From the NCBI RefSeq assembly GCF_000737245.1, contig NZ_JPQU01000029.1, positions 1-64,000 of the forward strand: 64,000 nt of DNA, read 5' to 3'. The stretch comes from Pseudomonas syringae. Lineage in GTDB: Bacteria; Pseudomonadota; Gammaproteobacteria; Pseudomonadales; Pseudomonadaceae. Positions 19,189-31,400 of the stretch are shown here, one piece after another. Positions within the stretch are counted from its first letter, which is position 1; every line of letters starts with the position of its first letter. The notes under the pieces were generated by a model. That model worked only from the letters and a program-made list of their open reading frames with translations, was not told where the DNA came from and did no database searches. A program made the translations under genes and the position numbers.

Positions 19189-19286
19189 CGACGTGGGACC
19201 GGCTTTAGCCGGGAAGGCGGCATTTCAGACGACGGATATGGTGTGGATGTACTGGCCTCTTCCCGGCTAAAGCCGGTCCCACGTCG
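19189..19286. repeat. BIME with a GGGACCGGCTTTAGCCGG-type stem
   Basis: Two perfect 28-bp inverted arms at 19189-19216 and 19259-19286, centred on ACCGGCTTTAGCCGG. The spacer (TTTCAGACG ... GGATGTACTGGCCT) resembles the spacers of the palindrome cluster inside pvdL, although the stems belong to a different REP subfamily. It lies in the 355-bp gap between the carrier gene and the pvdL stop. Confidence 0.92.
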
Positions 19287-19310
19287 TCGCGCCAATATTG
19301 AGATCACAAC

Positions 19311-19404
19311 TGTGTGAGCGAAGCTTGCTCTGCAGGAGTTGCCGGAGGTTATGACTGCGACCAAAGCGATGCGCCTGACAGCCTGCGGCAGCTCCTACAG
19401 ATCA
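19311..19404. repeat. Degenerate REP-like unit after pvdL
   Basis: GTGTGAGCGAAGCTTGCTCTGCAGGAGTTGCC and, in inverse orientation, GGCAGCTCCTACAG bracket a spacer. The arms are imperfect. Together with the BIME at 19189 it fills the pvdL-carrier gap; no gene is seen there. Confidence 0.5.
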
Positions 19405-19416
19405 CCGGCCGAGCGG

Positions 19417-22400
19417 CTAATCCAACGCCTCCAGCTGCGCCATCAGGTCACTCAGGCGGTCGACTTTTTCTTCGGTGATCACACTGGATTCCAGCCCCTC
19501 GATATAAGCGGCCAGCGCTTGCACCGTGCTGCACTCGAACATCGCTCGCAGCGGTACATTGCGTTGCAGGGCGTTCTGCACGCGGGAAGCAATCTGCGTT
19601 GCCAGCAGTGAATGGCCGCCCAGTTCGAAAAAGTTATCCCTTACGCCCACCTGTTCGACTTTCAGCACCTGAGCCCAGATATCAGCCAGGGTCTGTTCAA
19701 GCTCGTTGCGCGGTGCGACATAGCCTTGGCTTTGCAACTGACCGATGTCCAGATCCGGCAAGGCTTTGCGATCCAGCTTGCCATTGGCATTGCGCGGCAA
19801 CTGATCAAGAATCAGCCAATGCAGCGGCACCATGTAATCCGGCAGCGAGGCGCGCAACCGTGCCTTGATGATTTCCGGCAGCTCTCCAGCCTGCTGCTCA
19901 ACCGGCACCAGATAACCCACCAGATACTTGCCGTTCGGCCCTTCCTGCACCGCCACCGCCGCCTCGCGGATTTGCGGCTGTTCATGCAGGCGCGCTTCGA
20001 TTTCCCCCAGTTCGATACGGAAACCGCGAATCTTCACCTGATGGTCGATACGCCCGACATACTCCAGCACCCCATCAGCCCTGCGCCGGGCCAAATCGCC
20101 GCTGCGATACAGCCGCTCCCCTGGCGCACCAAATGGATGTGGCACGAAGACCTGCGCAGTACGCAACGGATCGTGCACATAGCCACGACCGACGCCGATA
20201 CCGGCGATGCACAATTCACCCACCGCGCCTGACGGCACCAGCTCCAGCGCTTCATCCAGCAGGTACAAACGGTTGTTATCGGTCGGCGTGCCAATGGGCA
20301 GATAGCTGCCTTGAGTCGAAGCCTGATCGACCCGGAAGAACGCCACGTCATCGGAGCATTCCGCTGGCCCGTAAGCGTTCACCAGCCCGACCTGTGGATA
20401 AGTCTGCAACCACTGGTGAGCCAGTTCCGGCGGCATCGCCTCACCTGTGGGTAACATCCAGCGCAGACGGTCCAGTGGCGGACGATCTTCGGTAAACATG
20501 CCTTGAATCAACGACGGCACGCTCTCCAGCACGGTAATGCCGCTGTCTTCGACGTGCCGGAGCAGCGCCTCGGGATCTTGGGCAACGGTGTTGGGGACGA
20601 TATCGACTCGCGCTCCGAATAACGGCGCAGCCAGGAACTGCCAGACCGAAATGTCGAAGCTTTGCGAGGCGGTCTGGGCGATCACGTCAAACTGATCCAG
20701 ATCCAGATACGGCGCCTTGCTCAACTGGTTGTTGAGCATGCCCCGCTGCTCGACCATCACGCCCTTGGGCTGCCCGGTGGAGCCGGACGTGAAAATCACG
20801 TAGGCCAGGTTATCCGGCCCGGCATACACACCGAGGTTATCCATAGGGCCAGCGCCCTGCTGGACGTCTTCCCAGACCAGCAATCGAGGTTTGCCTGCGC
20901 ACGAGCAGCCTTCCAGCAGACTCATTGCCTGTTCCTGATAAGCCGCAGTACACACCAGCAATGGCGTGCGGCTCTGCTCGATGATGCCACTCAGGCGTTG
21001 CCCGGGCAGGCCCGGATCCAGCGGCAAATAGCCCGCCCCGGCCTTGAAGCTGCCGATGATCATGCCCAGCAGATCGAGCCCGCGTTCTGCCAGCAGCGCC
21101 ACCGGCTGATCTAACTGCACGCCAGCCTCCAGCAAGGCATGACCCAGTTGGTTAGCGTGACGATTGAGGTCCTGATAGCTCCATTGCTGTTCCAGACAGG
21201 TCGCGACGATGCGCTGTGGATGGGCGGCGACTTGAGCTTCGAACAAGCGCACGTAGCCTGCTTCCAGCGGATACTCACGCTCGCTCTGATTGCAGCCATG
21301 GATGAGCACTTGACGCTCCCGTGCGGCCAGCAATGGCAGCGCGGACATGTCACCTTCGATACCGTCCGCAAGGGCCAGCAGCAAGCGCTTGAACTCACCC
21401 AGCAGACGCTCCACGGTTTCGCCATCGAAATAGCGCTGGTCGAACGACAGGTGCAGGCCCAGCTCATCTCCCGGATAACACACCGCCGTCAGCGGGAAGT
21501 TGGTGTGGGTACGACCGGAATCGGAACTCGCGCTCAGGCTTTGGGCGCGATCCAGCACCGAGACTTCCACCGGGGCGTTTTCGAACACGAACAGACTGTC
21601 AAACAGCGGCTGACCCTTCGGCAGTTCGCTGCACTCTTGAATCTGCACCAGCGGCACGTATTCGTGTTCGCGCAGTTGCAGGTTGCGATCCAGCAGAGTT
21701 TGCAACCAGTCCAGTACGGTGCAGCGCTCGTGGTCGGCGGGCAGGCTGACCCGCAGCGCAATGCTGTTGATGAACAGCCCCACAGTGCGCTGCATCTGCG
21801 GCATGTCGACCGGACGGCCGGCGACGGTGACGCCAAACACGACATCGCGCTCGCCGCTCAAACGCCGCAATACCAACGCCCACGCGGCCTGAGCAAAGGT
21901 GTTGACGGTCAGTTGATGACGCTGGGCCAGTTCCTTCAAACGCAGACCATCGTGCTCGTCCAGACGGGTGTAGCGATCACTGACGAGCATGCCGCCACTT
22001 TGTCCAGCATGCTCGCGCAACAACGGTCGGTCAGTGGGGATGTAAGTGGTGCGCTCAAAGCCCTGCAAGTTTGCACGCCACCATTGCCTGGACTGCGCGA
22101 TATCCTGGCGTTGCAACCAGCCGATGTAATCCCGATATCGTGGCGCCAATGCCAATTGCGCTTCGCGCTGTTCACCGAGCGCGGTATAGATCTCGAAGAA
22201 ATCGCTCATCAACAGGCCACGGCACCAGGCATCGATGAGGATGTGGTGATTGCTCATCATGAACCAGTAACGGCCCTCGCCGACCCGAATCAAACGCAGG
22301 TGGAACGGCGCTTCTCGGAGCAAATCGAAACCGGCTTCGCGCTCGTTCTTGAGCAAGGTTTGCAACCGGGTTTCGTGCTCCGCTTCCGGCTCGGCGCTCC

Positions 22401-25400
22401 AGTCGACGAAATCGATACGCGTGCCACCCGGCTTGTGAATGATTTGCAGCATCTGCTCGCTACTGTCCCAGCAGAACGAAGCACGCAAGGCTTCATGCCG
22501 GGCCACCACAGCCTGCCAGGCCTGGGCGAAACGTTGCGGGTCGATGTCGCTGTTGATGCGATAACGGTCCTGCATGTAATAAATGCCAGTGCCGGGTTCC
22601 AGCAAAGTGTGCAGCAGTAGCCCCTCCTGCATCGGCGTCAGCGGGTAGACATCCTCGATGTCGGCCACGGGAATCGGCAGCGCATCCAGCTGTGGCTGGG
22701 TCAGGTTCGCCAATGGGAAGTCCGAAGGCGTGAGGCCACCGGCTTCGTCGCTCAGGCAATGCGCGATCAGGCCTGCAAGCTCCTGAAGGTAAGCGTTGGC
22801 CAGTGTCTCGATGCTGCGCGGTTCAAAGCGTTCGCTGCTGAAGGTCCAGCGCAGTACCAGTTCGCCGCCGTAAACCTGGCCGTCGATGCTCAAGGCATTG
22901 GGCAATGGCGCATGGTCGTCATGGGTCGGGCCTACCGAAGCGTCCAAAGGTTTGAACAAGGCATCGTCGGCAAAGCTCTGATCGAACTGCCCAAGATAGT
23001 TGAAGGTGATCAACGCCTCGGGCAGCGCGGCCATGCAGTGCCGACATGATTCGTCGGCCAGATAGCGCAGCACGCCGTAGCCCAGGCCTTTGTGGGGTAC
23101 TTGGCGCAATTGCTCCTTGATGGTTTTGATGGAATCGGCACGACCGGCGTCATTTGCCACGTCCAACGGCGTCAGGCGCAATGGATAGGCGCTGGTGAAC
23201 CAGCCCACGCTGCGGGTCAGGTCAATGTCATCGAACAGGGTTTCCCGGCCGTGACCTTCCAGCTGGATCAGCGCAGACTCTGCACCTGTCCAGCGGCACA
23301 CCACCCTTGCCAACGCAGTCAGCAGCAGGTCGTTGACCTGAGTGCGATACGCCGCTGGCGCTTGCTGCAGCAACTGCCGTGTCCGTTGCGCTTCGAGGCG
23401 CACGCTGACCGTATGGGCCTGAGCCTGTTGCTGTCGACCTTGAGGATTATCGAACGGTAAATCACCGCTGCCAGCCAATTGCGTCTGCCACCAGTTCAGC
23501 TCTTCGCGCAACGGCTCGCTGCTGGCGTAGACCTGCAGGCGCTGGGTCCAGTCACGGAACGCGCTGGTCTTGACGGGCAAGGGTTGGTCGCGATAAGCCG
23601 ATTGCAGATCATCCAGCAGAATCCGCCAGGACACGCCATCCACCACCAGGTGATGGATCGCCAGCAACAGTTGCTGCGGCGCGCTGCCATCGCTGACCAG
23701 TACGGCACGCAACAGTGGACCGCGTTCGAGATTCAGGCTGCGCTGGGCATCGGCGAACAATTCAGCCGAAGCCGCCTCTGCTCGCCAGAGCACCGCGCAT
23801 TGCTCCAGCGGCGCGTGTCCGGCTTGCCATGCGCCGCCACTCAGCGTGAAACGCAGGCGCAGAGCGTCGTGCTGCACTAGCAGCGTCCGCAAGGCCTGCT
23901 CCAGTCGCACGGGGTCGAGTTGTTCAGTCGGTTGCAACAGGACGGCCTGGTTCCAGTGCTGACGCTGAGGGATTTCAGCGTCGAAGAACCAGTGTTGGAT
24001 TGGCGTCAGCTGCGCCGCGCCCAGCACCGGCCCTTGCTCGGATTGAATCTGTGCACTGCGCGTGGCAACGCTGGCCAGGGTCTGCACGGTCTGGTGTTGG
24101 AACATATCCCGAGGACTGAAATGAATCCCGGCCTGTCGCGCCCGGCTGACCACCTGAATCGACAGGATCGAGTCACCGCCCAGTTCGAAGAAGTTGTCGA
24201 GCAGCCCCACCCGCTCGATATTCAGCACCTCGCGCCAGATACCCGCCAGAACCAGTTGCAGCTCATTTTGCGGGGCGACGAATTGCAGGCGATTGTGCTC
24301 AGGGTCCGGCGCGGGCAAGGCGCGGCGGTCGAGTTTGCCATTGGCGGTCAGGGGCATGCTGTCCAGCACAATCAATTGCGCGGGCACCATGTATTCAGGT
24401 AGCTGGCTGAGTAAATGGGCTTTGAGGGCGTCGCGTAATCGCGCGGCATCACCTTCACCGGCCACATAGCCCACCAGTTGTTTGCCGCTCGGCGCATCCA
24501 GCGCCAGCACTACGGCTTCGCGGACGGACGGGTGCTCCAGCAGACGGCTTTCGATTTCCCCCAGTTCGATACGGAAGCCACGGATTTTCACCTGATGATC
24601 GATGCGCCCCAGGTACTCAACCTGGCCATCAGCCCGCTGGCGGACCAGATCACCAGTGCGATACATGCGCCCGCCATCCGCCGAGAACGGGTCGACCACG
24701 AAGCGTTCGGCCGTCAGCCCCGGCCGTTGGTGATAACCCAGCGCCAGACCCGCGCCGCCTATGTAGAGTTCGCCAGTCGCGCCTTGCGGGACGAGGGTCA
24801 GATCGGCGTCAAGGATATAGCCATTGCGAGCCCCGACCATGTGGCCAATCGGCACGGTCGCAGTCCCCTCTTCCAGAACATCTGGTGCCAGAGAGGCCAG
24901 CGGCATGACCACGGTTTCGGTGGGGCCGTAGGCGTTGAAGAACTGCCGCGGCTGGAACGTCGCGCGGATGCGCTGCAAGTGTTCGCCGGTCAGCGCTTCG
25001 CCACCGGTGATGCACATGCGCACTGGCAAGGTTTCATTTTGGCTGGCCAGCCATTGCGCCAACTGGCTGCCGTAGCTAGGGGTAAAGCCCAGGACATTGA
25101 TTTGTTGCTGGCGGATCAGCGCGCAGATGTCTTGCGCATCCCACTGGCCTTGCGCACGCAATACCACCCGCGCACCACAGAGCAACGGCACCAACAGACG
25201 CTCGGTGGCGGCGTCGAAATTGATTGAATAGAAATGCAGCTCGCAATCGTCGACCCGCATGCCAAAGCGCTGAATCACCGCGCGGCAATGCATGGCGATT
25301 TCCCCGTGGCTGACCACCACGCCCTTGGGCTGACCGGTAGAGCCGGAGGTGTAAATCAGATAGGCCTGATGGTGCGGTTGAGTGAGGTTGGGCAGGTCGG

Positions 25401-28400
25401 AGTCGTCGTAACTGGTAAACACATCCTCTGGTAGGAGCGCGCTTGCCCGCGATGACGGAATTTCAGACGCTGAATATGTGGCGGATGCACTGGCCTCATC
25501 GCGAGCAAGCTTGCTCCTACAGATATCAGCGTGACCTGATGCCTGCTTTCCACCGCTCCCTTGTAGGAGCGAGCTTGCTCGCGATGACAGACTTTCAGAC
25601 GCAGACGATGCAGCGGATGCACCACTCTCCTGTAGGAGCGCGCGTGCCCGCGATGACGGACTTTCAGACGTTGCATTTGTGTCGGATGTACCGACCTCTT
25701 CGCGGGCAAGCGCGCTCCTACCGGTCACAGGAAAACGGATGACATTTTGCGGCAATTGCCCCAACGCCTCGAACAGCGCCTCGTCACCCAGCAACAAACC
25801 AATGCCGCTGTCCTGGATCATGTAATGCAAGCGTTCCAGCGGGTATTCCGGGTCCAGCGGCACGTAGGCGCCGCCCGCCTTGAGGATCGCCAGCAGGCCG
25901 ATGACCATCTCATGAGAGCGCTCAAGGGCCAGACCAACGCGCACTTGCGGACCAACGCCTTGCTCGCGCAGCGCTCGGGCGAGTTGATTGGCGCGGCGGT
26001 TGAGCTGGGCATAAGTCAAGGTTTGCCCGGCAAAGGTCAGCGCCCCGGCATCCGGTGTTTTTCCGGCCTGCTCGGCAAACAGCAGATGAATGCAGTGCGC
26101 CAGGTCGTGCTCACCCGGCTCCGCAGCCAGGCTATGGAGCAACTGATCGCGCTCGACAGCGGCAAACAACGGCAGCTCGCTCAAGCGCTGCTGCGGATCC
26201 GCCAGCAAACCGCGCAGCAGATTGCGCCAATGCTCGGCCATGCGCGCGATGCGCGGCTCGTCGAACAAATCACAGCTGTAGGTCAGGCAGCAATCCAGAC
26301 GCTGGTTAAGGTCGGTGACTTCCAGATTGAGGTCAAACTTGGTCGCCTGGGCATCATTGACCAGATAATCCACGGTCATGCCCGCCAGGCTCCGGCTTTG
26401 CTGGAATTCCCAGCGCTGCACGTTGCACATCACCTGAAACAGCGGGTTATAGGCCGCACTGCGAGGTGGTTGCAGGGCTTCGACCAGATGATCGAACGGC
26501 AAGTCCTGATTGGACTGGCCTTCGATCACCGTATGCCGGACCTGATCGATAAGGTCCGCGACGCTCATCTGCCCGTTGAGCTGGCAGCGCAGCACCTGAG
26601 TGTTAAGGAACGCGCCAATCAGCCCTTCGCTTTCCGGGCGAATACGGTTGGCGACCGGCGCACCAATGCGCAAATCTTGCTGGCCGCTGTAGCGATACAG
26701 CAGCACCGCCAATGCGGCGGTCATGGTCATGAATAGCGTCAGGCCATGCTCGGCATTGAAACCACGCACCTGTGCCGCCAGCTCATCCCCTAGCTCGAAG
26801 CGATAAAGCCCGCCGCGATGGCTTTGAACGGCAGGTCTCGGCCGATCACCTGGCAGTTCCAGCAGCGGGTGTTCGTTGCCCAGTTTCTGAGTCCAGTAAT
26901 CCAGCTGGCGCTGGCGCTCTCCGGACTCCAGCCACTGCCGCTGCCAGACGCTGTAATCCAGGTACTGCACAGGCAACGGTGCAAGTGGCGATTCACGGTC
27001 ATCGATGAACGCTTCGTAAAGCGCACTGAGTTCCCGGGCGAAGATGTCCATCGCCCAGCCTTCGGTGACGATATGGTGCAAAGTCAGTACAAAGAAGTGC
27101 TCCTGCTCCCCCGCCTTGACCAGGCAGGCGCGCAACAGAGGCCCGCGTTCCAGATCGAACGGCTGGTGAGCCTGGGCATCGGCAAACGCCTGCAGGCGGT
27201 GCTGGCGATCACCTTCATTCAGTGCAGAAAAATCCTGCCACTGCATCTGCAAAGCGGATTCGACGTGCACCTGCTGGAACGCCACGCCATTGACGCTCGG
27301 GAAGGTAGTACGCAGGGTTTCATGGCGAGCGATCAGGGCCTGCAAGGCCGCTTCGAAACGACTCACATCCAGCACACCGCGCAGCCGCGCCATGCCGCCG
27401 ACGTTATACGCCGGGCTGTCCGGCTCCAGCTGCCAGAGGAACCACATACGCTGCTGGGAATAGGACAGCGGCACCGGCTGACTGCGATCCACCGACTCGA
27501 TAGGCAATTGGCGATTGCTGTCACCCGCCAGTTGAATCAACCGCACCTGCTCGGCGAAGGCTTGCAGCTCGCTGGCCTCGAACAGCACCCGCAACGGCAG
27601 TTCCACATCACAGGCCTGACGAGTCCGGGAAACAATCTGCGTCGCCAGTAATGAATGGCCGCCCAGCGTGAAGAAATCATCGGTCAGGCCGACGCGCTGC
27701 AGACCCAGTACTTCACGCCAGATGGCGGCGATCTGCTGTTCCAACTCGCTGCGCGGCTCGACAAATTCACGCTGCTGCCATTGGGGCTCAGGCAACGCGC
27801 GACGGTCCAGTTTGCCGCTGGGGCCAAGCGGCAGGCTGTCCAGACGCATCAGTTGCGCGGGCACCATGTAGTCCGGCAGCTCGGCGGCCAAGGCATTTCG
27901 CAGTTGCTCGGGCGTCACCTCGCTGTCAGCGGTGTACCAGCCGATCAGTTGCGTACCGCTGTGGGTTTCGCGCAGCAGCACCACTGCCTGGCGAACCCCG
28001 GTTTGAGCCAGCAGGCGTGCTTCGATTTCCTCCGGCTCGACCCGGAACCCACGCAGTTTGATCTGCTGATCAAGACGGCCCAGATACTCGATAACGCCGT
28101 CCGCCGACCAACGCGCCCGATCACCGGTGCGATACAGGCGTGCACCCTCCTCGCCCAGTGGATCCGGCACAAAGCGCTCGGCGGTCAGACCCGGCCGCCG
28201 CAGATAACCACGGGCCAGGCCCACGCCGCCAATGCACAATTCCCCCGGCACGCCAGCGGGCAGTGGATTGAGCTCGGCATCGAGAATCCGGCACAGCACA
28301 TTGCCCAGCGGCCGACCAATAGGCGAGCGCTCGCCGTCTTCGGCGCGACAATGCCAGTGAGTGACGTTGATTGCGGTCTCGGTGGGGCCGTAGCGGTTGT

Positions 28401-31400
28401 GCAGTTGCACGCTCGGTAAGGTTTCCAGAACCCGATTGCGCAGCTCCGCAGGCAAGGCTTCCCCTCCTGAGAACAGCTGTTTAAGGCTGCTGCACTGGGC
28501 CACGCCAGCGTCTTCGATAAACAGCTGCAACAGCGGTGGCACGAAGTGCAGGGTTGTCACCTGAAACTGCTGGACCAACTCGACGATACGTCGCGGATCG
28601 CGGTGCTCACCCGGTGCGGCAATCAGCAATTGGCAACCGGTGATCAGCGGCCAGAAGCACTCCCACACCGACACATCAAAGCTGACCGGGGCCTTTTGCA
28701 TCAGTACATCATCGGCGCCCAGCTGATAGGTGGCCTGCATCCATTGCAGGCGCTCGGCCAGCGCGGCGTGGGTGTTGCCAACGCCTTTGGGCTGGCCGGT
28801 GGAGCCTGAGGTGTAGATTACGTAAGCCAGATTGTCGCCGAGCAAATGCAGACCCGGCGCGCCGCAGGGCCAACTGTCCAGCTGCAGGTTATCCAGGGTG
28901 ATCGCGATGACATCGTCACCGAGGGGCAGGCCTGGCATCAGGTGACTTTGGGTCAGTAGCAACTGGACGTTGCTGTCCCGCAACATGTAGCTCAGGCGTT
29001 CGCCGGGATAATCCGGGTCCAGCGGCACATAGGCACCACCGGCCTTGATGATTGCCAGCAGGCCGATTAACAGTTGAGGCGAGCGTTCGGCGCAGATGCC
29101 GACACAGACATCCGGGCCCACGCCTTTATCCCGCAGGTAATGGGCCAGACGGTTGGATTGGGTATCGAGGCTTGCGTAACTCAGTTGCCCGCCGTCCCAC
29201 ACCAGCGCAACCCGCTCCGGGGTCAGCGCCGCCTGTTCGGTTAATAGCTGCGGCAGCCAACGAGCGGCGGCAACACAGGGCGCCTGCCCCCAATCCAGTT
29301 GCTGCGCCCGCTCCATCGGGCTGAGCAAGGCGATGTCGCCGATGCATTGCAAAGGCTGATCACTGACCTGCTGCAACAGGCTGTTGAAGTGCTCGGCCAT
29401 GCGTCGCACGGTCTGCACGTCGAACAACTCGGCGGCGTAATCGAAGTGCAACACCACACGGCCGCGATGATCTTCCTCGCTGTGCAGTTGCAGATCGAAC
29501 TTGGCTTCGCGGCTGTGCCACGGCAATTCATCCGCCAGCAAGCCGGGCAAACGCCGCAAGGCACTCAAATCACGTTGCTGGTGGTTGAACATCACCTGGA
29601 ACAGGCCCTGCTCACGCGCCTGCGGGAAGGCCTCAAGCAGTTGCTCGAACGGCAGGTCCTGGTGGGCCTGGGCGTCCAGCGCTGTCAGTCGCGCTTCACC
29701 CAGTAATTGAGCAAAGGGTTTACGTGGATCAGGCTTGCCGCGCAGCACCAGGGTGTTGATGAAGAAACCGACCAGCCCTTGGGTTTCAAGGCGCGGACGG
29801 TTGGCACCCGGCACACCGATGCGGATATCGACCTGGCCGGTATAGCGATGCAGCAGCGTCTGGAACGCTGCCAGCAGGATCATGAACAGTGTCGCGTCGT
29901 GTTCCTGCGCGGTGTAGCGCAGCGCGGTGCTCAGCCCTTCATCGAGCAACAGGCTGTAGCGCGCCGCTTGATGGGTGCGCAACGCCCTACGCGGATGATC
30001 AGTGGTCAAGCTCAGAGCCGGATGCTCATCGTCCGATTGCTCATGGCTTAGCTGCTGCGTCCAGTACGCCAGTTGGCGTTGCGCTTCGCCTGCTGCCAGC
30101 CAGTCGCGCTGCCACTGTGCGTAGTCGGCGTAGTGCAACGGCAGCGGCGCGAGAGCAAGGGTCTGACCCTGGCTGGCAGCGGCGTATAGGCGAGAGAACT
30201 CGTCGATCAGCACGTTCAGCGACCAACCGTCAGCGATGATGTGGTGCAGGGTGACCCACAGCTGATGTTCCTGATCGTCAAGACGCACCAGGGTCACCCG
30301 CAGCAACGGTCCTCGCTCCAGATCAAAAGCGCTTTGCGCGTCGTGTTCCCGCGCCTGAGCAACGTGCGCCTCGCGCTCGCTGGCGGGCAGATGGGTGAAG
30401 TCTGACTGATGCAAGGTGAACGCCGACGTGGGGTCGATACGCTGCAATGCCACTCCTTCGCGCTCAAGGAAACGGGTGCGCAGGGATTCGTGGCGCTGGA
30501 TCAGCTGTTCGAAGCTGCTGATCAAGGCCTGGGTATCCAGCTCGCCGCGCAGGCGCAAGGCAGCGGGAATGTTGTAAGCGGCGCTCGCCGGGTCCAGCTG
30601 CCAGACAATCCACAGACGGTTCTGGGCCAGGGATTGCGGCAAGTCGCCGCCCCGTGGCAGTAGTGCAATGATGTCTTGAGTGCTTGCACCTGCGCTGCGC
30701 TGGCGATCGATCTCAGCCGCGAACTGCCCCAGAGACGGGGCCTCGAACAGCAACCGCAGGTTCAATTCCAGGCCCAGTACTTCCCGCAGACGCGCCATGA
30801 CCTGGGCGGCGGCGATGGAGTTGCCGCCCAGCAGGAAGAAGTTGTCTCCAGCGCCCACCTGCTCGACTTTCAGTTGCTCACACCAGATGGCCGCGATCTG
30901 TGCCTGCAAGCCTTCAGAGACATTGACGCCAACGGGCTCGACGCTTTGTTTGCCGGGGAATTGCGCGTAGCTGTCCAGACTGCCGTCGGCCAGACGTGTG
31001 CGGCAGGCTGTGCGTTGCAGTTTGCCGCTGGAGGTCTTGGGTAGCGCGCCGGGGTTGAGCAACGCCACCACGGCGGGAGCTTCCTGAAACGCTTCCGCGA
31101 CGGTTTGCCGGATGGCGTTGATCAAGGCATCCGGCTTGAGGATTTTCTGCACGCTGCGGCTGATTTCTGCCGCAATGCCGATGCCATCAACGCCGTTTTC
31201 AGTCACGGCGAACACGGCTACCCGGCCCTTGCGCACCACATCCACTTCGCGCTCGATGGCTTGTTCGATGTCCTGCGGGTAAAGGTTGTGACCGCGCACG
31301 ATCAGCATGTCTTTCAGACGTCCGGTGACGAACAGTTCGCCGTGACGCAAAAAGCCCAGATCGCCGGTGCGCAACCAGGTATGCCCGTCACGCTCGACGA

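Noticed and set aside
25428..25724. Possible frameshift or pseudogene in pvdL caused by the repeats
   Set aside because: The frame is the same before and after, and all downstream catalytic motifs are intact.
25443..25742. Plus-strand ORF across the REP cluster in pvdL
   Set aside because: It is the antisense reading of the palindromes; the minus-strand frame continues an NRPS domain on both sides.
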